DNA from: Streptomyces chrestomyceticus JCM 4735
Lineage (GTDB): Bacteria; Actinomycetota; Actinomycetes; Streptomycetales; Streptomycetaceae
NCBI RefSeq assembly: GCF_003865135.1
Contig: NZ_BHZC01000001.1
Coordinates: 6,386,001 to 6,450,000, forward strand
Direction of reading: 5' to 3'
Length of the DNA stretch: 64,000 nt
Shown: piece by piece, positions 8,644-17,621 of the stretch
Position numbering within the stretch: the stretch's first letter is position 1
Layout: every line of letters starts with the position of its first letter
Made by a program: the position numbers and the translations under genes
Notes under the pieces: generated by a model
The model's database searches: none
What the model was told of the DNA's origin: nothing
The model's input: the letters and a program-made list of their open reading frames with translations, nothing else

Positions 8644-11267
8644 CGGGCGGCGGTCCCTTCCAGGGTGCGGGGGCGGCTGTCGGCAGCGGTACGGACCGGC
8701 AGCGTCGCTCCGGCCAGCAGGTGCAGGTCCGGCTTGATCTGGTCGCGCTCCGGGACGAAGCGGACGGCCGGGTCGGGGGCGTCCGGCGCGTTGACGAAGG
8801 AGACGAACCGGGCGAGGCGTTCCGGGTCGGCGAGGGTGTCGGCCCACTCGTCGCGGTAGGCCGTCACATGCGCGGCCATCAGGGCCTCCAGCTCGTCGCA
8901 GAGGCCGAGCGAGTCGTGCACGACCACGTCCCGTACGTGGTCGAGGCCGCCCTCGATGCGTTCCAGCCAGGCGGAGGTGCGCTCCAGGCGGTCGGCGGTG
9001 CGGATGTAGAACATCAGGAAGCGGTCGATGAGCCGGACCAGTTCGGCGTCGGAGAGGTCCTGGGCGAGCAGGTCGGCGTGGCGCGGGTCGGCGCCGCCGT
9101 TGCCGCCGACGTAGAGGTTCCAGCCGTTGGAGGTGGCGATGACGCCGAAGTCCTTGCCGCGCGCCTCGGCGCACTCGCGCGCGCAGCCGGAGACGGCCGA
9201 CTTCAGTTTGTGCGGGGAGCGCAGGCCCCGGTAGCGCAGCTCCAGGTCGATGGCCATCCGGACGGAGTCCTGGACGCCGTAGCGGCACCAGGTCTGTCCG
9301 ACGCACGACTTCACGGTGCGCAGCGCCTTCCCGTACGCGTGGCCGGACTCGAAGCCCGCGTCGACCAGGCGGGCCCAGATGCGCGGGAGCTGGTCGACGC
9401 GGGCGCCGAACAGGTCGATGCGCTGGCCGCCGGTGATCTTGGTGTAGAGCCCGAAGTCGCGGGCCACCTCGCCGATGACGATCAGCTTCTCCGGGGTGAT
9501 CTCGCCGCCGGGGATGCGCGGGACGACCGAGTAGGAGCCGTTGCGCTGGAGGTTGGCGAGGAAGTGGTCGTTGGTGTCCTGGAGGGCGGACTGCTCGCCG
9601 TCCAGGACGTACCCGTCGGCGCCGACCGTGGGGGCGAGGCTGGCGATGATCGAAGCGACCGTCGGTTTGCAGGTCTCGCAGCCGTCGCCGCCGCGCGCCT
9701 CCTCCCGGCCGTGGCCGTCCAGCAGTGCGGCGTACGAGGTGAGGCGGCGGGTGCGGACGATCTCGTACAGCTCGGCGCGGGTGTGCGGGAAGCAGCCGCA
9801 CAGGCCCTGGTCGACGGTCACGCCGCCGGCCGTCAGCTCGTCGTTGACCAGCGTGGTCAGCGCCTTGACGCAACTGCCGCAGCCGGTGCCCGCCTTGGTG
9901 CACTTCTTCACCTCGGGCACGGTGGTGCAGGAGTGCTCGGAGACCGCGGTGCGGATGGTGCTCTTGGTGACGTTGTGGCAGTTGCAGATCACCGCGTCGT
10001 CGGGGAGCGCGGCGGGGCCGAGCGCGCCGGCGGGTGCGCCGGTGCCCACGGGGAGGACGAGCTGTTCCGGGGCGACCGGCGGCACGGTGCCGGTGAGCGG
10101 GCGCAGCAGCCCGTACGACTCGGCGTCGCCGACCAGCACACCGCCGAGGAGTTCGCCGTCCGCGCCGACGACCAGCTTCTTGTAGACGCCGGAACGGGAG
10201 TCGGCGTACACGACGTCGAGACAGCCCGGGGTGGTGCCGTGCGCGTCCCCGAAGGAGGCCACGTCCACGCCGAGGAGCTTCAGCTTGGTGGAGGTGTCGG
10301 CGCCGGTGAAGGCGGGCCCGTCCCGGTCGCCGGCGATCGCGGCGGCCGCCGTCTCCGCCATCTCGTACCCGGGCGCCACCAGGCCGTACACCCTGCCGTC
10401 GGCCGCCAGCGCGCACTCGCCGATCGCGTACACGGCCGGGTCGCCGGTACGGCACCGCTCATCCACGACGATGCCGCCGCGCTCGCCCACCGCCAGCCCG
10501 CAGTCGCGGGCGAGCTGATCGCGCGGGCGCACTCCGGCCGAGAAGACCACCAGGTCGGTCTCGACGCGCGAGCCGTCGGACAGTTCCATGGCCCGTACGG
10601 CCCCGTCCGCACCCGTGACGACCTCCTTGCCGCCCACGCCCGTGTGGACGCTCAGGCCCATCTCCTCCACGGTCCGGCGCAGCGCGCTGCCGCCGCCCTC
10701 GTCCACCTGGACCGCCATCAGCCGCGGCTGGAACTCCACGATGTGGGTGCGCAGTCCGAGGCCCTTGAGGGCACCGGCCGCCTCCAGGCCGAGCAGGCCG
10801 CCGCCGACGACCGTGCCGGTGCGGGAGTTCTTGGCGTACTCCTCGATGGCGAGCAGGTCCTCGACGGTCCGGTAGACGAAACAGCCGGTGCTGTCCGCGC
10901 CGGGCACCGGCGGTACGAAGGGGTACGAGCCGGTGGCCAGCACGAGCGTGTCGTAGGGGACCGTCAGGCCGGAACGGGCGGTGACGGTGCGCGCCGCGCG
11001 GTCGATCGCGGTGGCCGGGTCGCCGAGGTGCAGTTCGATGCCGTGCCGGGCCATGAACCCGGGGTCGGTGAGGGACAGGTCGTCCGGCGTGCGGCCCGCG
11101 AAGTACGAGGTGAGCTGGACCCGGTCGTAGGCGGGCCGGGGCTCCTCGCAGAGCACCACGACCCGGGACCGGCGGGTCACCCCACGGTCGGCGAGGGCTT
11201 CGAGGAACCGCTGGCCGACCATGCCGTGGCCGATGAGCACGAGGGTGGGAACGGCGGTTGCGGCCAT
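8640..11267 (-). CDS. nirB: assimilatory nitrite reductase large subunit NirB
   Basis: 875 aa, full length for the family. N-terminal FAD/NAD domains (LVLIGHGMVGQRFLEAL; VVGGGLLGLEAAGALKG) precede a BFD-like [2Fe-2S] region (VICNCHNVTKSTI with KCTKAGTGCGSC). A C-terminal siroheme/[4Fe-4S] domain carries CVGQTWC and CARECAEARGKDFG. It reduces nitrite to ammonium with NADH and needs siroheme. Its start is 2 bp from the upstream oxidoreductase stop, and it overlaps nirD by 4 bp, giving a tight three-gene operon. Probably nitrogen-regulated through the box at 12652-12678. Confidence 0.95.
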   Translation of the reverse strand: MAATAVPTLVLIGHGMVGQRFLEALADRGVTRRSRVVVLCEEPRPAYDRVQLTSYFAGRTPDDLSLTDPGFMARHGIELHLGDPATAIDRAARTVTARSGLTVPYDTLVLATGSYPFVPPVPGADSTGCFVYRTVEDLLAIEEYAKNSRTGTVVGGGLLGLEAAGALKGLGLRTHIVEFQPRLMAVQVDEGGGSALRRTVEEMGLSVHTGVGGKEVVTGADGAVRAMELSDGSRVETDLVVFSAGVRPRDQLARDCGLAVGERGGIVVDERCRTGDPAVYAIGECALAADGRVYGLVAPGYEMAETAAAAIAGDRDGPAFTGADTSTKLKLLGVDVASFGDAHGTTPGCLDVVYADSRSGVYKKLVVGADGELLGGVLVGDAESYGLLRPLTGTVPPVAPEQLVLPVGTGAPAGALGPAALPDDAVICNCHNVTKSTIRTAVSEHSCTTVPEVKKCTKAGTGCGSCVKALTTLVNDELTAGGVTVDQGLCGCFPHTRAELYEIVRTRRLTSYAALLDGHGREEARGGDGCETCKPTVASIIASLAPTVGADGYVLDGEQSALQDTNDHFLANLQRNGSYSVVPRIPGGEITPEKLIVIGEVARDFGLYTKITGGQRIDLFGARVDQLPRIWARLVDAGFESGHAYGKALRTVKSCVGQTWCRYGVQDSVRMAIDLELRYRGLRSPHKLKSAVSGCARECAEARGKDFGVIATSNGWNLYVGGNGGADPRHADLLAQDLSDAELVRLIDRFLMFYIRTADRLERTSAWLERIEGGLDHVRDVVVHDSLGLCDELEALMAAHVTAYRDEWADTLADPERLARFVSFVNAPDAPDPAVRFVPERDQIKPDLHLLAGATLPVRTAADSRPRTLEGTAAR

Positions 11268-11269
11268 GG

Positions 11270-12628
11270 TCAGAAGCCTCCGTCGGGGATGGGGCGGTCG
11301 GTGGTGAGCAGGTGCAGAAGGGGGGCGTCGGGCAGCGGGTCGTCGGCCTCCCAGGTACGGGCGAGGGTGCCGACGGCGCCGAGGTCGCCGAGGAGGATGC
11401 CGCCGACGAGGCGGTCACCGCGGACGATGACCTTGCGGTAGGCGCTCCGGGTGGCGTCGGACAGGTGGATCACGTCATCGCCGGGGCGGGGGGAAGGGGT
11501 GCCGAAGGCGGCGAGGTCGAGGGGGGTGTCGTGCGCGCCGGAGTCCGGTTCGAGGTGGGCGCCGGAGCCTGGGCCGGGGTGCGCGCCGGAGCCTGGGCTG
11601 GGGTGCGCGCCGGAGTCCGGGCCGGGGCTCGGGCCGGTGAGGGTGAGGCGGGTGAGGGCGCGGGTGCCTCGGTAACGGGCGGCCTCCTCCGAGAGGACGC
11701 GCGCCAGCAGATCCGCCTGTTCGAGGGCGGCACCCGCCAGGCCATACACCACGCCGTCGTGCTGCGCACAGTCGCCGATCGCGTGAATGCGGGGATCGGC
11801 CGTCCGCAGCTCGTCGTCCACGACGATGCCGCGGTCCACCGGCAGTCCGGCGGCCCGCGCGAGCCCGGTGCGCGGCCGTACCCCGCAGGCGAGGACGACC
11901 ACGTCGGCGTCGGGCACGTAACCGTCCGCGAGTTCCACGCCACGTACGGAACCGTCCTCGACACGCAGCCCGCGCACCCGGCACTCCGTATGGACCTCCA
12001 CACCCAGCGCCTCGATGTGCGCGCGCAGCAGGGCCGCGGCCCCGGCGTCCAACTGCCGTTCCATCAGATGCTCGCCCTGCTGCGCGAGCAGAACCGATAC
12101 ACCGCGCTCGGCCAGCGCACGGGCCGCGGAGACACCGAGCAGCCCGCCGCCGATCACCACGGCGCGCACCCCCGGCCGGGCGGCGGCCGCGGCGAGCGCC
12201 GTGCAGTCGTCCAAGGTGCGGAAGGGGTGGACGCCGTCAGGGAGATCGCCGTGGCCGGACGGGAAGAGGCCGCGCAGCGGCGGCAGCACCGGGTTGGAGC
12301 CGGTCGCGAGGACGAGCCGGTCGTACGGTACGGCCCGCCCGTCGTCGCACAGCACCGTACGGGTCGCCCGGTCGATCCGTACCGCCCGCACCCCGCTCAG
12401 CCACCGCACGCCGTCGTGCGGGGCGGGCAGCGCGATGACCTCGGGCGCGTACCGGCCGGCCAGCACCTCGGCGAGCAGGACACGGTTGTACGGCGCGTGC
12501 GGCTCCGCGCCGAGGACGGTGAGTGCCGGACCGCCACCGGCATCGGCCGGACGGAGGCGCTGCGCGAGCCGGGCGGCCGCCATCCCGCCGCCGATCACCA
12601 CCACACGCACACGCTGTTGCGAGGTCAT
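11270..12628 (-). CDS. NAD(P)/FAD-dependent oxidoreductase of the nitrite reductase operon
   Basis: 452 aa flavoprotein resembling the N-terminal half of NirB. It has two dinucleotide folds (VVVIGGGMAAARLAQRL and AVVIGGGLLGVSAARAL) plus DRLVLATGSNPVLPP and IHAIGDCAQHDG. It is first in the nir operon and probably delivers electrons in nitrate/nitrite assimilation; nitrate reductase electron-transfer subunits in actinobacteria often look like this. Between residues ~330 and 370 there is an octapeptide repeat rich in Pro/Gly/Ser/Ala/His (DSGAHPSPGSGAHPGPGSGA), encoded by four 24-bp tandem units, which looks like an unstructured linker. No clear ribosome site; the start is set by the Rossmann motif spacing. 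Confidence 0.85.
   Translation of the reverse strand: MTSQQRVRVVVIGGGMAAARLAQRLRPADAGGGPALTVLGAEPHAPYNRVLLAEVLAGRYAPEVIALPAPHDGVRWLSGVRAVRIDRATRTVLCDDGRAVPYDRLVLATGSNPVLPPLRGLFPSGHGDLPDGVHPFRTLDDCTALAAAAARPGVRAVVIGGGLLGVSAARALAERGVSVLLAQQGEHLMERQLDAGAAALLRAHIEALGVEVHTECRVRGLRVEDGSVRGVELADGYVPDADVVVLACGVRPRTGLARAAGLPVDRGIVVDDELRTADPRIHAIGDCAQHDGVVYGLAGAALEQADLLARVLSEEAARYRGTRALTRLTLTGPSPGPDSGAHPSPGSGAHPGPGSGAHLEPDSGAHDTPLDLAAFGTPSPRPGDDVIHLSDATRSAYRKVIVRGDRLVGGILLGDLGAVGTLARTWEADDPLPDAPLLHLLTTDRPIPDGGF
11531..11626 (-). repeat. 24-bp tandem repeat, four units, in frame
   Basis: Units begin at 11531, 11555, 11579 and 11603, each starting GTGCGCGCCGGAG (unit 2 has GTGGGC). They encode an octapeptide of the SGAHPxPG type within the oxidoreductase. 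Being a multiple of three, copy-number change would not break the frame. Confidence 0.85.
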
Positions 12629-12651
12629 GTCCGCCAGCGTGCGGTCCCGCT

Positions 12652-12678
12652 GTTACCCGGCCGCATCTGCGTTGTTAC
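12652..12678 (-). promoter_or_regulatory. GlnR-like box upstream of the nir operon
   Basis: Two GTTAC elements (GTAAC on the coding strand) lie at 12652-12656 and 12674-12678, exactly 22 bp apart. This is the a1/a2 spacing of the Streptomyces GlnR consensus (gTnAC-n6-GaAAC-n6-gTnAC). The b-site between them is weak (GATGC). The box ends ~24 bp before the first gene of the operon. GlnR control of nirB is known in S. coelicolor; here it is inferred from the motif. Confidence 0.6.
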
Positions 12679-12765
12679 CCGCGGGGAACGCTGCCCTCAG
12701 CGTGGGGGAGGGCGGGGTGTGAGGACCGGCGTCGTGGGGTGATGCCCGTGCCGCCAGGAGCGGGG

Positions 12766-13548
12766 CTACGGCGCCGCGTCGGGCAGCGGTGACACCTTCC
12801 ACAAGTGGCCCAGCGGCCGGAGTCCCAGGCGGGCGGCGACGTTCCGGGACGAGTGGTTGGTGTCGGTGGTGCTGTAGAAGAGGTGGCGGCCGGTGGGGGC
12901 CTGGAGGCGGGACCAGGCGGCGGTGGTGGTCGCGGCGTGGCCCCGGCCGCGGTGGCCGGGGCGGGTCCATGCGCCGGCTTCCGCGCCGTGGGCGGTCCAG
13001 CAGGGGGTGTGGCTGATGGAGACGACGTGCGCGGGGTGACCGGTGGCCGGGGGCGGGGCGGCGGGGTCGAGGGCCATGGCCCAGGGGCCGAGCTTTCCGT
13101 CGAGGAGGTCGTGCCACTCGTCGGCGCCCCAGTTGCCGGGGTTGGCGGTGCGCAGGGACGCGATGGCGGCCGGGGGCGCGTCTGAGGGCATGACGGGTGC
13201 GGTCGGGGCGTGCCGGATGCGGTCGGGGTGGATGAGGTAGCTGGGGCCCGTGGTGATGTGTACGGGGCCGAGGGCCGCCTCCAGCAGGTGCTGGACGTGG
13301 GGGAGGGCCGGGGGCGGCAAACCGGGGCCCGCGGGGGTGGGCCGCGGCGCGACGGCCGCCAGCAGGTCGGCGGCGAGTGCGTCCGGGAGGTGGGCGGCTG
13401 CCGCCGGGACCTGGTGACGGCCGTCGGCCGATACGGCGAGCACCAGGTGGTGCGGGCCCTGCAAGCGGCCTCGCGCGTCCGTGGGCCAGTTGACCTCGAT
13501 CTCGGTCCTGAGCAGGTCCGCGACGTGGGGCACGGGTATGCCCGTCAC
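12766..13548 (-). CDS. GNAT-family N-acetyltransferase
   Basis: 260 aa. The C-terminal ~100 residues form the acetyl-CoA fold, with the GNAT motif A region at AWTRPGHRGRGHAATTTAAW (R/Q-G-x-G/A like) and a terminal NHSSRNVAARLGLRPLGH. The N-terminal half is a less conserved substrate region. The GTG start at 13548 overlaps the TGA of the TetR gene (GTGA), so it is co-translated with it. It may be controlled by that regulator through the palindrome at 14217. Substrate unknown. Confidence 0.82.
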   Translation of the reverse strand: MTGIPVPHVADLLRTEIEVNWPTDARGRLQGPHHLVLAVSADGRHQVPAAAAHLPDALAADLLAAVAPRPTPAGPGLPPPALPHVQHLLEAALGPVHITTGPSYLIHPDRIRHAPTAPVMPSDAPPAAIASLRTANPGNWGADEWHDLLDGKLGPWAMALDPAAPPPATGHPAHVVSISHTPCWTAHGAEAGAWTRPGHRGRGHAATTTAAWSRLQAPTGRHLFYSTTDTNHSSRNVAARLGLRPLGHLWKVSPLPDAAP

Positions 13549-14168
13549 CGGGCCCCCTCCGACGCGGGAGCCAGCAGCCGGGCGAGCGCGCGGCGGGTGC
13601 GGTCCTGGGCCTGGGGGTCGGCGAAGAGCTGGATGGCCTGGTTGAGGCCGGTGTAGAGGCCGATCAGCTCGAAGACGAGCTGGTCCGGGTCGGTGTCCGG
13701 GGGCAGTTCGCCCGCGTCGACGGCGTACCGGATCTCGTTGGCCAGGCGACGGCGCCAGAGCAGGGAACGGCGTACCACCGCATCGCGGATGGGCCCGCCG
13801 CGCGCGTCGAACTCGACCGCCGCCGTGGTGAAGAAGCAGCCGCCGGGGAAGGCGCCGTGCTCCCGTTCCAGGTACGTGATCCAGTACTCGCAGATGGCCC
13901 GGAGCCGGGCGAGACCGGGGGCCGTGCCGGCGGCGGGTTCCCACACCGCCCTGGAGAAGATCGCGGACGCGCCGTCCAGGGAGGCGAGCTGGAGCGTCTC
14001 CTTGGTGCCGAAGTGGCCGAGGACACCGGCCTTGCTCATGCCCAGGTCGGTGGCGAGGCGGCCGATGGTCAGCCCGTCGAGCCCTTCGACCGAGGCGATC
14101 GCGATGCTGCGGTCGATGATCCGGTCCCGGGTCCGGCGGGACTCGGCGGCGGACTTGCGTGGGCTCAT
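13545..14168 (-). CDS. TetR/AcrR-family regulator
   Basis: 207 aa repressor type. The N-terminal HTH runs DRIIDRSIAIASVEGLDGLTI, then GRLATDLGMSKAGVLGHFGT and KETLQLA, followed by a helical ligand domain. It is transcribed away from the KASIII gene and ends in a 4-bp overlap with the GNAT gene. A perfect palindrome 49 bp upstream of its start is the likely operator for itself and possibly the divergent KASIII gene. Confidence 0.88.
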   Translation of the reverse strand: MSPRKSAAESRRTRDRIIDRSIAIASVEGLDGLTIGRLATDLGMSKAGVLGHFGTKETLQLASLDGASAIFSRAVWEPAAGTAPGLARLRAICEYWITYLEREHGAFPGGCFFTTAAVEFDARGGPIRDAVVRRSLLWRRRLANEIRYAVDAGELPPDTDPDQLVFELIGLYTGLNQAIQLFADPQAQDRTRRALARLLAPASEGAR

Positions 14169-14216
14169 GCCGCCATCGTAGCCAGCGCGTCCCGCCCGGC
14201 CCGCAATTAACTTCCG

Positions 14217-14226
14217 ACCGATCGGT
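14217..14226. promoter_or_regulatory. TetR-type operator candidate
   Basis: Palindrome ACCGATCGGT within TTCCGACCGATCGGTTGC, between the TetR gene and the divergent KASIII gene. The CCGACCGATCGGT form is a common TetR-family half-site arrangement. The flanking AT-rich stretch (GCAATTAACTT, GCTATATTT) suggests overlapping promoters. Confidence 0.5.
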
Positions 14227-14371
14227 TGCTATATTTCCGGCCGGTGCGGCCGGCACCGGCGCGCCAGGCGGCGCACCGGCCGCGCCGTGCCGTGCCGTCC
14301 ATGAGTCGTGCCGTCCACGAGTCGTCGTGCGCCCATGAGCCGAGTCGTCCACGAAGCCGAGGAGAGCAACC

Positions 14372-15313
14372 GTGCCGGGAACCCGTATCGCCGCGCTGGG
14401 CCACCACCAGCCGGCCCGCGTCCTGACCAATGACGACCTGGCGGGCATGGTCGACACCAGTGACGAGTGGATCCGGCGGCGTACCGGCATCGCCACCCGC
14501 CGGATCGCCGACGAGGAGTCCGTCGCCGACCTGGCCACGGCCGCCGCCGCCAAGGCCCTGGCCGCCTCCGGGCTGGCCCCCGCCGACATCGGGATGGTCA
14601 CCGTGGCGACCTGCTCGGCCATCGACCGCTGCCCGTCCACCGCCGCCCAGGTCGCCGCCGCGCTCGGCATCCCCGCAGCCGTCGCGTACGACCTGAACAA
14701 CGGCTGCGCGGGCTTCTGCACCGCGCTCGCCTCCGCCGACCACGCGGTCCGGGCGGGCGCTGCCCGGCACGCCCTGGTCATCGGCGCCGAGAAGATGTCG
14801 GACGTGACGGACTGGACCGACCGCAGCACCTGCGTCCTGCTCGGCGACGGCGCGGGCGCCGCCGTGGTCAGCGCCGCCGGGTCCGCGCACATCGGGCCCG
14901 TCGTCTGGGGCTCCGACCCCACCCGCGCGCAGGCGGTGCGCCTGACGGGCGACTGGCACCCGCGCTTCGCGCAGGAGGGGCAGACGGTGTTCCGCTGGGT
15001 CACCACCGAACTCACCCCGCTGGCCCGGGAAGCCTGCGAACGGGCCGGTGTCGCCCTCGCCGACCTCGCCGGGGTCGTCACCCATCAGGCCAATCTGCGC
15101 ATCATCGAGGCCGTGGTGCAGCAGCTCGGCCTGCCCGAGGACGTGGTGATCGCGCGCGACGTGGTCGAGTCCGGCAACACCTCCGCCGCGTCCGTACCGC
15201 TCGCCCTCTCCAAGATGGCCGAACGCCGCGACCTGCCGTCCGGCGGGCCGGTGCTGCTGCTGAGCTTCGGGGGCGGGCTGTCGTACGCGGGGCAGGTGGT
15301 GGACTGCCCGTAG
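14372..15313 (+). CDS. beta-ketoacyl-ACP synthase III family (FabH-like)
   Basis: 313 aa thiolase-fold condensing enzyme. The catalytic triad is visible: Cys in NNGCAGFCTAL, His in THQANLRII and Asn in SGNTSAASVP. The N-terminal substrate entry motif TSDEWIRRRTGIATRR is typical of FabH. FabH enzymes start fatty acid synthesis or prime secondary metabolites from acyl-CoA. There are no other fatty-acid genes here, so this is a stand-alone paralogue, divergent from and perhaps regulated by the TetR gene. The GTG start at 14372 follows GAGGAGAGCAACC. Confidence 0.88.
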   Translation: MPGTRIAALGHHQPARVLTNDDLAGMVDTSDEWIRRRTGIATRRIADEESVADLATAAAAKALAASGLAPADIGMVTVATCSAIDRCPSTAAQVAAALGIPAAVAYDLNNGCAGFCTALASADHAVRAGAARHALVIGAEKMSDVTDWTDRSTCVLLGDGAGAAVVSAAGSAHIGPVVWGSDPTRAQAVRLTGDWHPRFAQEGQTVFRWVTTELTPLAREACERAGVALADLAGVVTHQANLRIIEAVVQQLGLPEDVVIARDVVESGNTSAASVPLALSKMAERRDLPSGGPVLLLSFGGGLSYAGQVVDCP

Positions 15314-15607
15314 GGCAGGGCGGGGGGCGGACGGGCCCCGGCTGGGCGTGTGCGGGGGTCCGGCCGGACGGTTGCGCCGCGATGAGCTTCGGGTCGGCTC
15401 CCGTGGGTGCGCTGTTCAGGTGGCTCCGCCGTGACCACGGCGGTGGCCGGGCGCGCCGTCCGGGCCCCGGTGCCAGGCTGACAGCGGCATATTCATCTGT
15501 CATGTCTGCCTCCAGGGCGCAACCGGGCGGGGTTCCGCCGTTTCTTCCGCGGAATGGGGGCACTCGGTCGCTGGACCGTTCCCATTCCGCTACGGCTGGA
15601 GAGCCTG

Positions 15608-16813
15608 ATGCCGTTCAACCCCTTGGAACAGCGGGGCATCCCGCTGGACCGGCAGCTACGCAACTGGCGTGAGCTGAACGTGACGCCGGTCGACCCGGAC
15701 CACTGCGACCCGTACACCCGGTGCCGGATCATCACGATGAACGGGATCGAGGTGGAGGCGATCCTGTTCAGTCACCAGTTGGCGCGGCACTGTCCGGACA
15801 TGGAGGTCAAGCAGCAGCTCGCACGGACCCGCTACATCGAGGCGCAGCAGCAGAAGGCGGTCAACTGGCTGCTGCCGGGCGTCGCGTCGGTGCTGGAGAC
15901 GACGATCGCCTACGAGCAGGTGGCCGTGGACCTGACGGCGTGGGTGGCGCGGATGGAGCCCGACCCGTACCTCAAGCAGGCGTACCAGTTCGGGGTGCTG
16001 GAGGACTTCGACCACCTGTACCGGTACGCGAACCTGTACGAGATCATCGAGCACCGCAAGGCGGAGACGATCGTGGACGGGCTGACCGAGGTGATGCCGG
16101 GCCGGCCCACCCCGCTGCACCACCGCCACCCGGTGGACAACGTGCGCGAGCCGTACGACCGGACCAAAACGGACCCGCTGTCGAAGCTGCACGCGCTGAC
16201 GATCATGTCGGCGGAGCAGCAGACCATGAACTTCTACATGAACACCGGCCCCACCTACATGGAGCCGATCGCCCGCCGGCTCTACCAGGAGATCGGGCTG
16301 ATCGAGGAGGAGCACGTCACGCACTACGAGTCGCTGGTCGACCCGGGGGAGACGTGGTGGGAGCAACTGGTCAACCACGAGTACAACGAGTGCTACCTCT
16401 ACCACTCCTTCATGGAGCAGGAGAGCGATCCGAAGGTGAAGGCCATCTGGGAGCTGCACCTGAACATGGAGCTGGAGCACCTGCACATCGCCTGCGACCT
16501 GATGCGCCGCCACGACGGGCGCGACCCGGCCGAGGTACTGGCCCCCGAGCTGCCCAACGTCCTGACGTTCGAGCCGAACAAGGGGTACCTGCGGGAACTG
16601 ATCGCCGAGCAACTGGACCTGACCACGCTGGGCGCGGGCTATGTCCGCGAGGCCCATGAGCGGTTCGAGGCGATGCAGGAAGCCCTCAACGGCGGCGGGA
16701 CGACGCCGAGTGACCGGGTGCTGGCCGAGCACGACAAGCTGATCGGCGGCGACTACCGGCTGGAGACCGAGGGCGAGCACCCGGTCGCCGCGCTGCGGAC
16801 GGAGCAGCGGTGA
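15608..16813 (+). CDS. conserved protein with ferritin-like di-iron helices
   Basis: 401 aa soluble protein that I do not recognise by name. It is helix-rich and shows two Glu + ExxH pairs of the kind that hold di-iron centres: Glu in TTIAYEQVAVDL with EDFDHLYRY, and IGLIEEEHVTHYE with NMELEHLHIACDL. I infer a ferritin-like domain, perhaps an oxidase or stress protein. The ATG at 15608 starts MPFNPLEQRGIPL; the earlier frame is non-coding in character. It overlaps the hemerythrin-like gene by 4 bp (GTGA), so the two iron-type proteins are made together. Confidence 0.7.
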   Translation: MPFNPLEQRGIPLDRQLRNWRELNVTPVDPDHCDPYTRCRIITMNGIEVEAILFSHQLARHCPDMEVKQQLARTRYIEAQQQKAVNWLLPGVASVLETTIAYEQVAVDLTAWVARMEPDPYLKQAYQFGVLEDFDHLYRYANLYEIIEHRKAETIVDGLTEVMPGRPTPLHHRHPVDNVREPYDRTKTDPLSKLHALTIMSAEQQTMNFYMNTGPTYMEPIARRLYQEIGLIEEEHVTHYESLVDPGETWWEQLVNHEYNECYLYHSFMEQESDPKVKAIWELHLNMELEHLHIACDLMRRHDGRDPAEVLAPELPNVLTFEPNKGYLRELIAEQLDLTTLGAGYVREAHERFEAMQEALNGGGTTPSDRVLAEHDKLIGGDYRLETEGEHPVAALRTEQR

Positions 16814-17439
16814 CGGCGCCGACGGGTCGCGCCGAGGACGGGCGGACCACGGCGACGACCGACCCGGCCACCGACCGGAACCCCACTCCGGACACGGATG
16901 TGGTGGCGCTGCTGATGGCCCAGCACGGACAGATCCGCAACCTCTTCGACGAGGTCGAGCAGAGCAGCGGGGACGCCCGCCGGGATGCGTTCCGCCGGCT
17001 GGTGCGGCTGCTGGCGGTGCACGAGACGGCCGAGGAGGAGGCCGTCCACCCGTACGTGAAGCGGACGGCGGACGGCGGGGACGACATCGTCGCGGACCGG
17101 CTCGGCGAGGAGAAGACGGCCAAGCAGGCCCTGTCCGCGCTGGACGGCATGGACGTCGAGGACGAGGCGTTCCTGCCGCGGCTGCTGTCGCTGCGCACGG
17201 ACGTGATGGAGCACGCCCGCGCGGAGGAGCGCTATGAGTTCTCGTGGCTGCGGCGGCTGAACGACCCCGCCCGGCTGGCCGCCATGGCCAGGGCCGTCAA
17301 GGCGGCCGAAGGCACCGCGCCCACGCATCCGCACCCCGGCGTCGAGTCCGGCGCCGCGAACGCCGTGCTCGGCCCCCTGACGGCCGTCGTGGACCGTACC
17401 CGCGACGCGGTACGCAAGGCCCTGGGCAAGGACGGGTGA
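16810..17439 (+). CDS. hemerythrin HHE-domain protein
   Basis: 209 aa. The HHE cation-binding fold is visible between residues ~30 and 155: LLMAQHGQIRNLFDEVE, LAVHETAEEEAVHPYV and MEHARAEERYEFSWLRRL supply the His and Glu ligands. Such proteins bind a di-iron centre and sense or handle O2, NO or oxidative stress. The C-terminal ~50 residues are low-complexity and may be a tail. The GTG start is embedded in the stop of the upstream ferritin-like gene. Confidence 0.85.
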   Translation: MTAPTGRAEDGRTTATTDPATDRNPTPDTDVVALLMAQHGQIRNLFDEVEQSSGDARRDAFRRLVRLLAVHETAEEEAVHPYVKRTADGGDDIVADRLGEEKTAKQALSALDGMDVEDEAFLPRLLSLRTDVMEHARAEERYEFSWLRRLNDPARLAAMARAVKAAEGTAPTHPHPGVESGAANAVLGPLTAVVDRTRDAVRKALGKDG

Positions 17440-17621
17440 GCGGCGGCCCGGCCGGCTTCGGGCAGGGCCGGCCGCTACCGGAACCGGTCTGCCGGATTCT
17501 TCCCGGCCGGAAGGGCGGCCGGAGCCGCCAGGGCGAGTAGCTGCCGGACGTCCGCCCTCACTCCATTCGTCAGCCCCGGCCGGGGGCGGTCCCCGACCAG
17601 GCTCTCAGTCTCCGGCCGGGC

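Noticed and set aside
8721..11441. A 906-codon open frame on the plus strand opposite nirB.
   Set aside because: It mirrors nirB codon structure, has an amino-acid composition typical of antisense GC-rich frames (Val/Gly/Arg/His-rich), no motifs, and opposes a clearly real gene.
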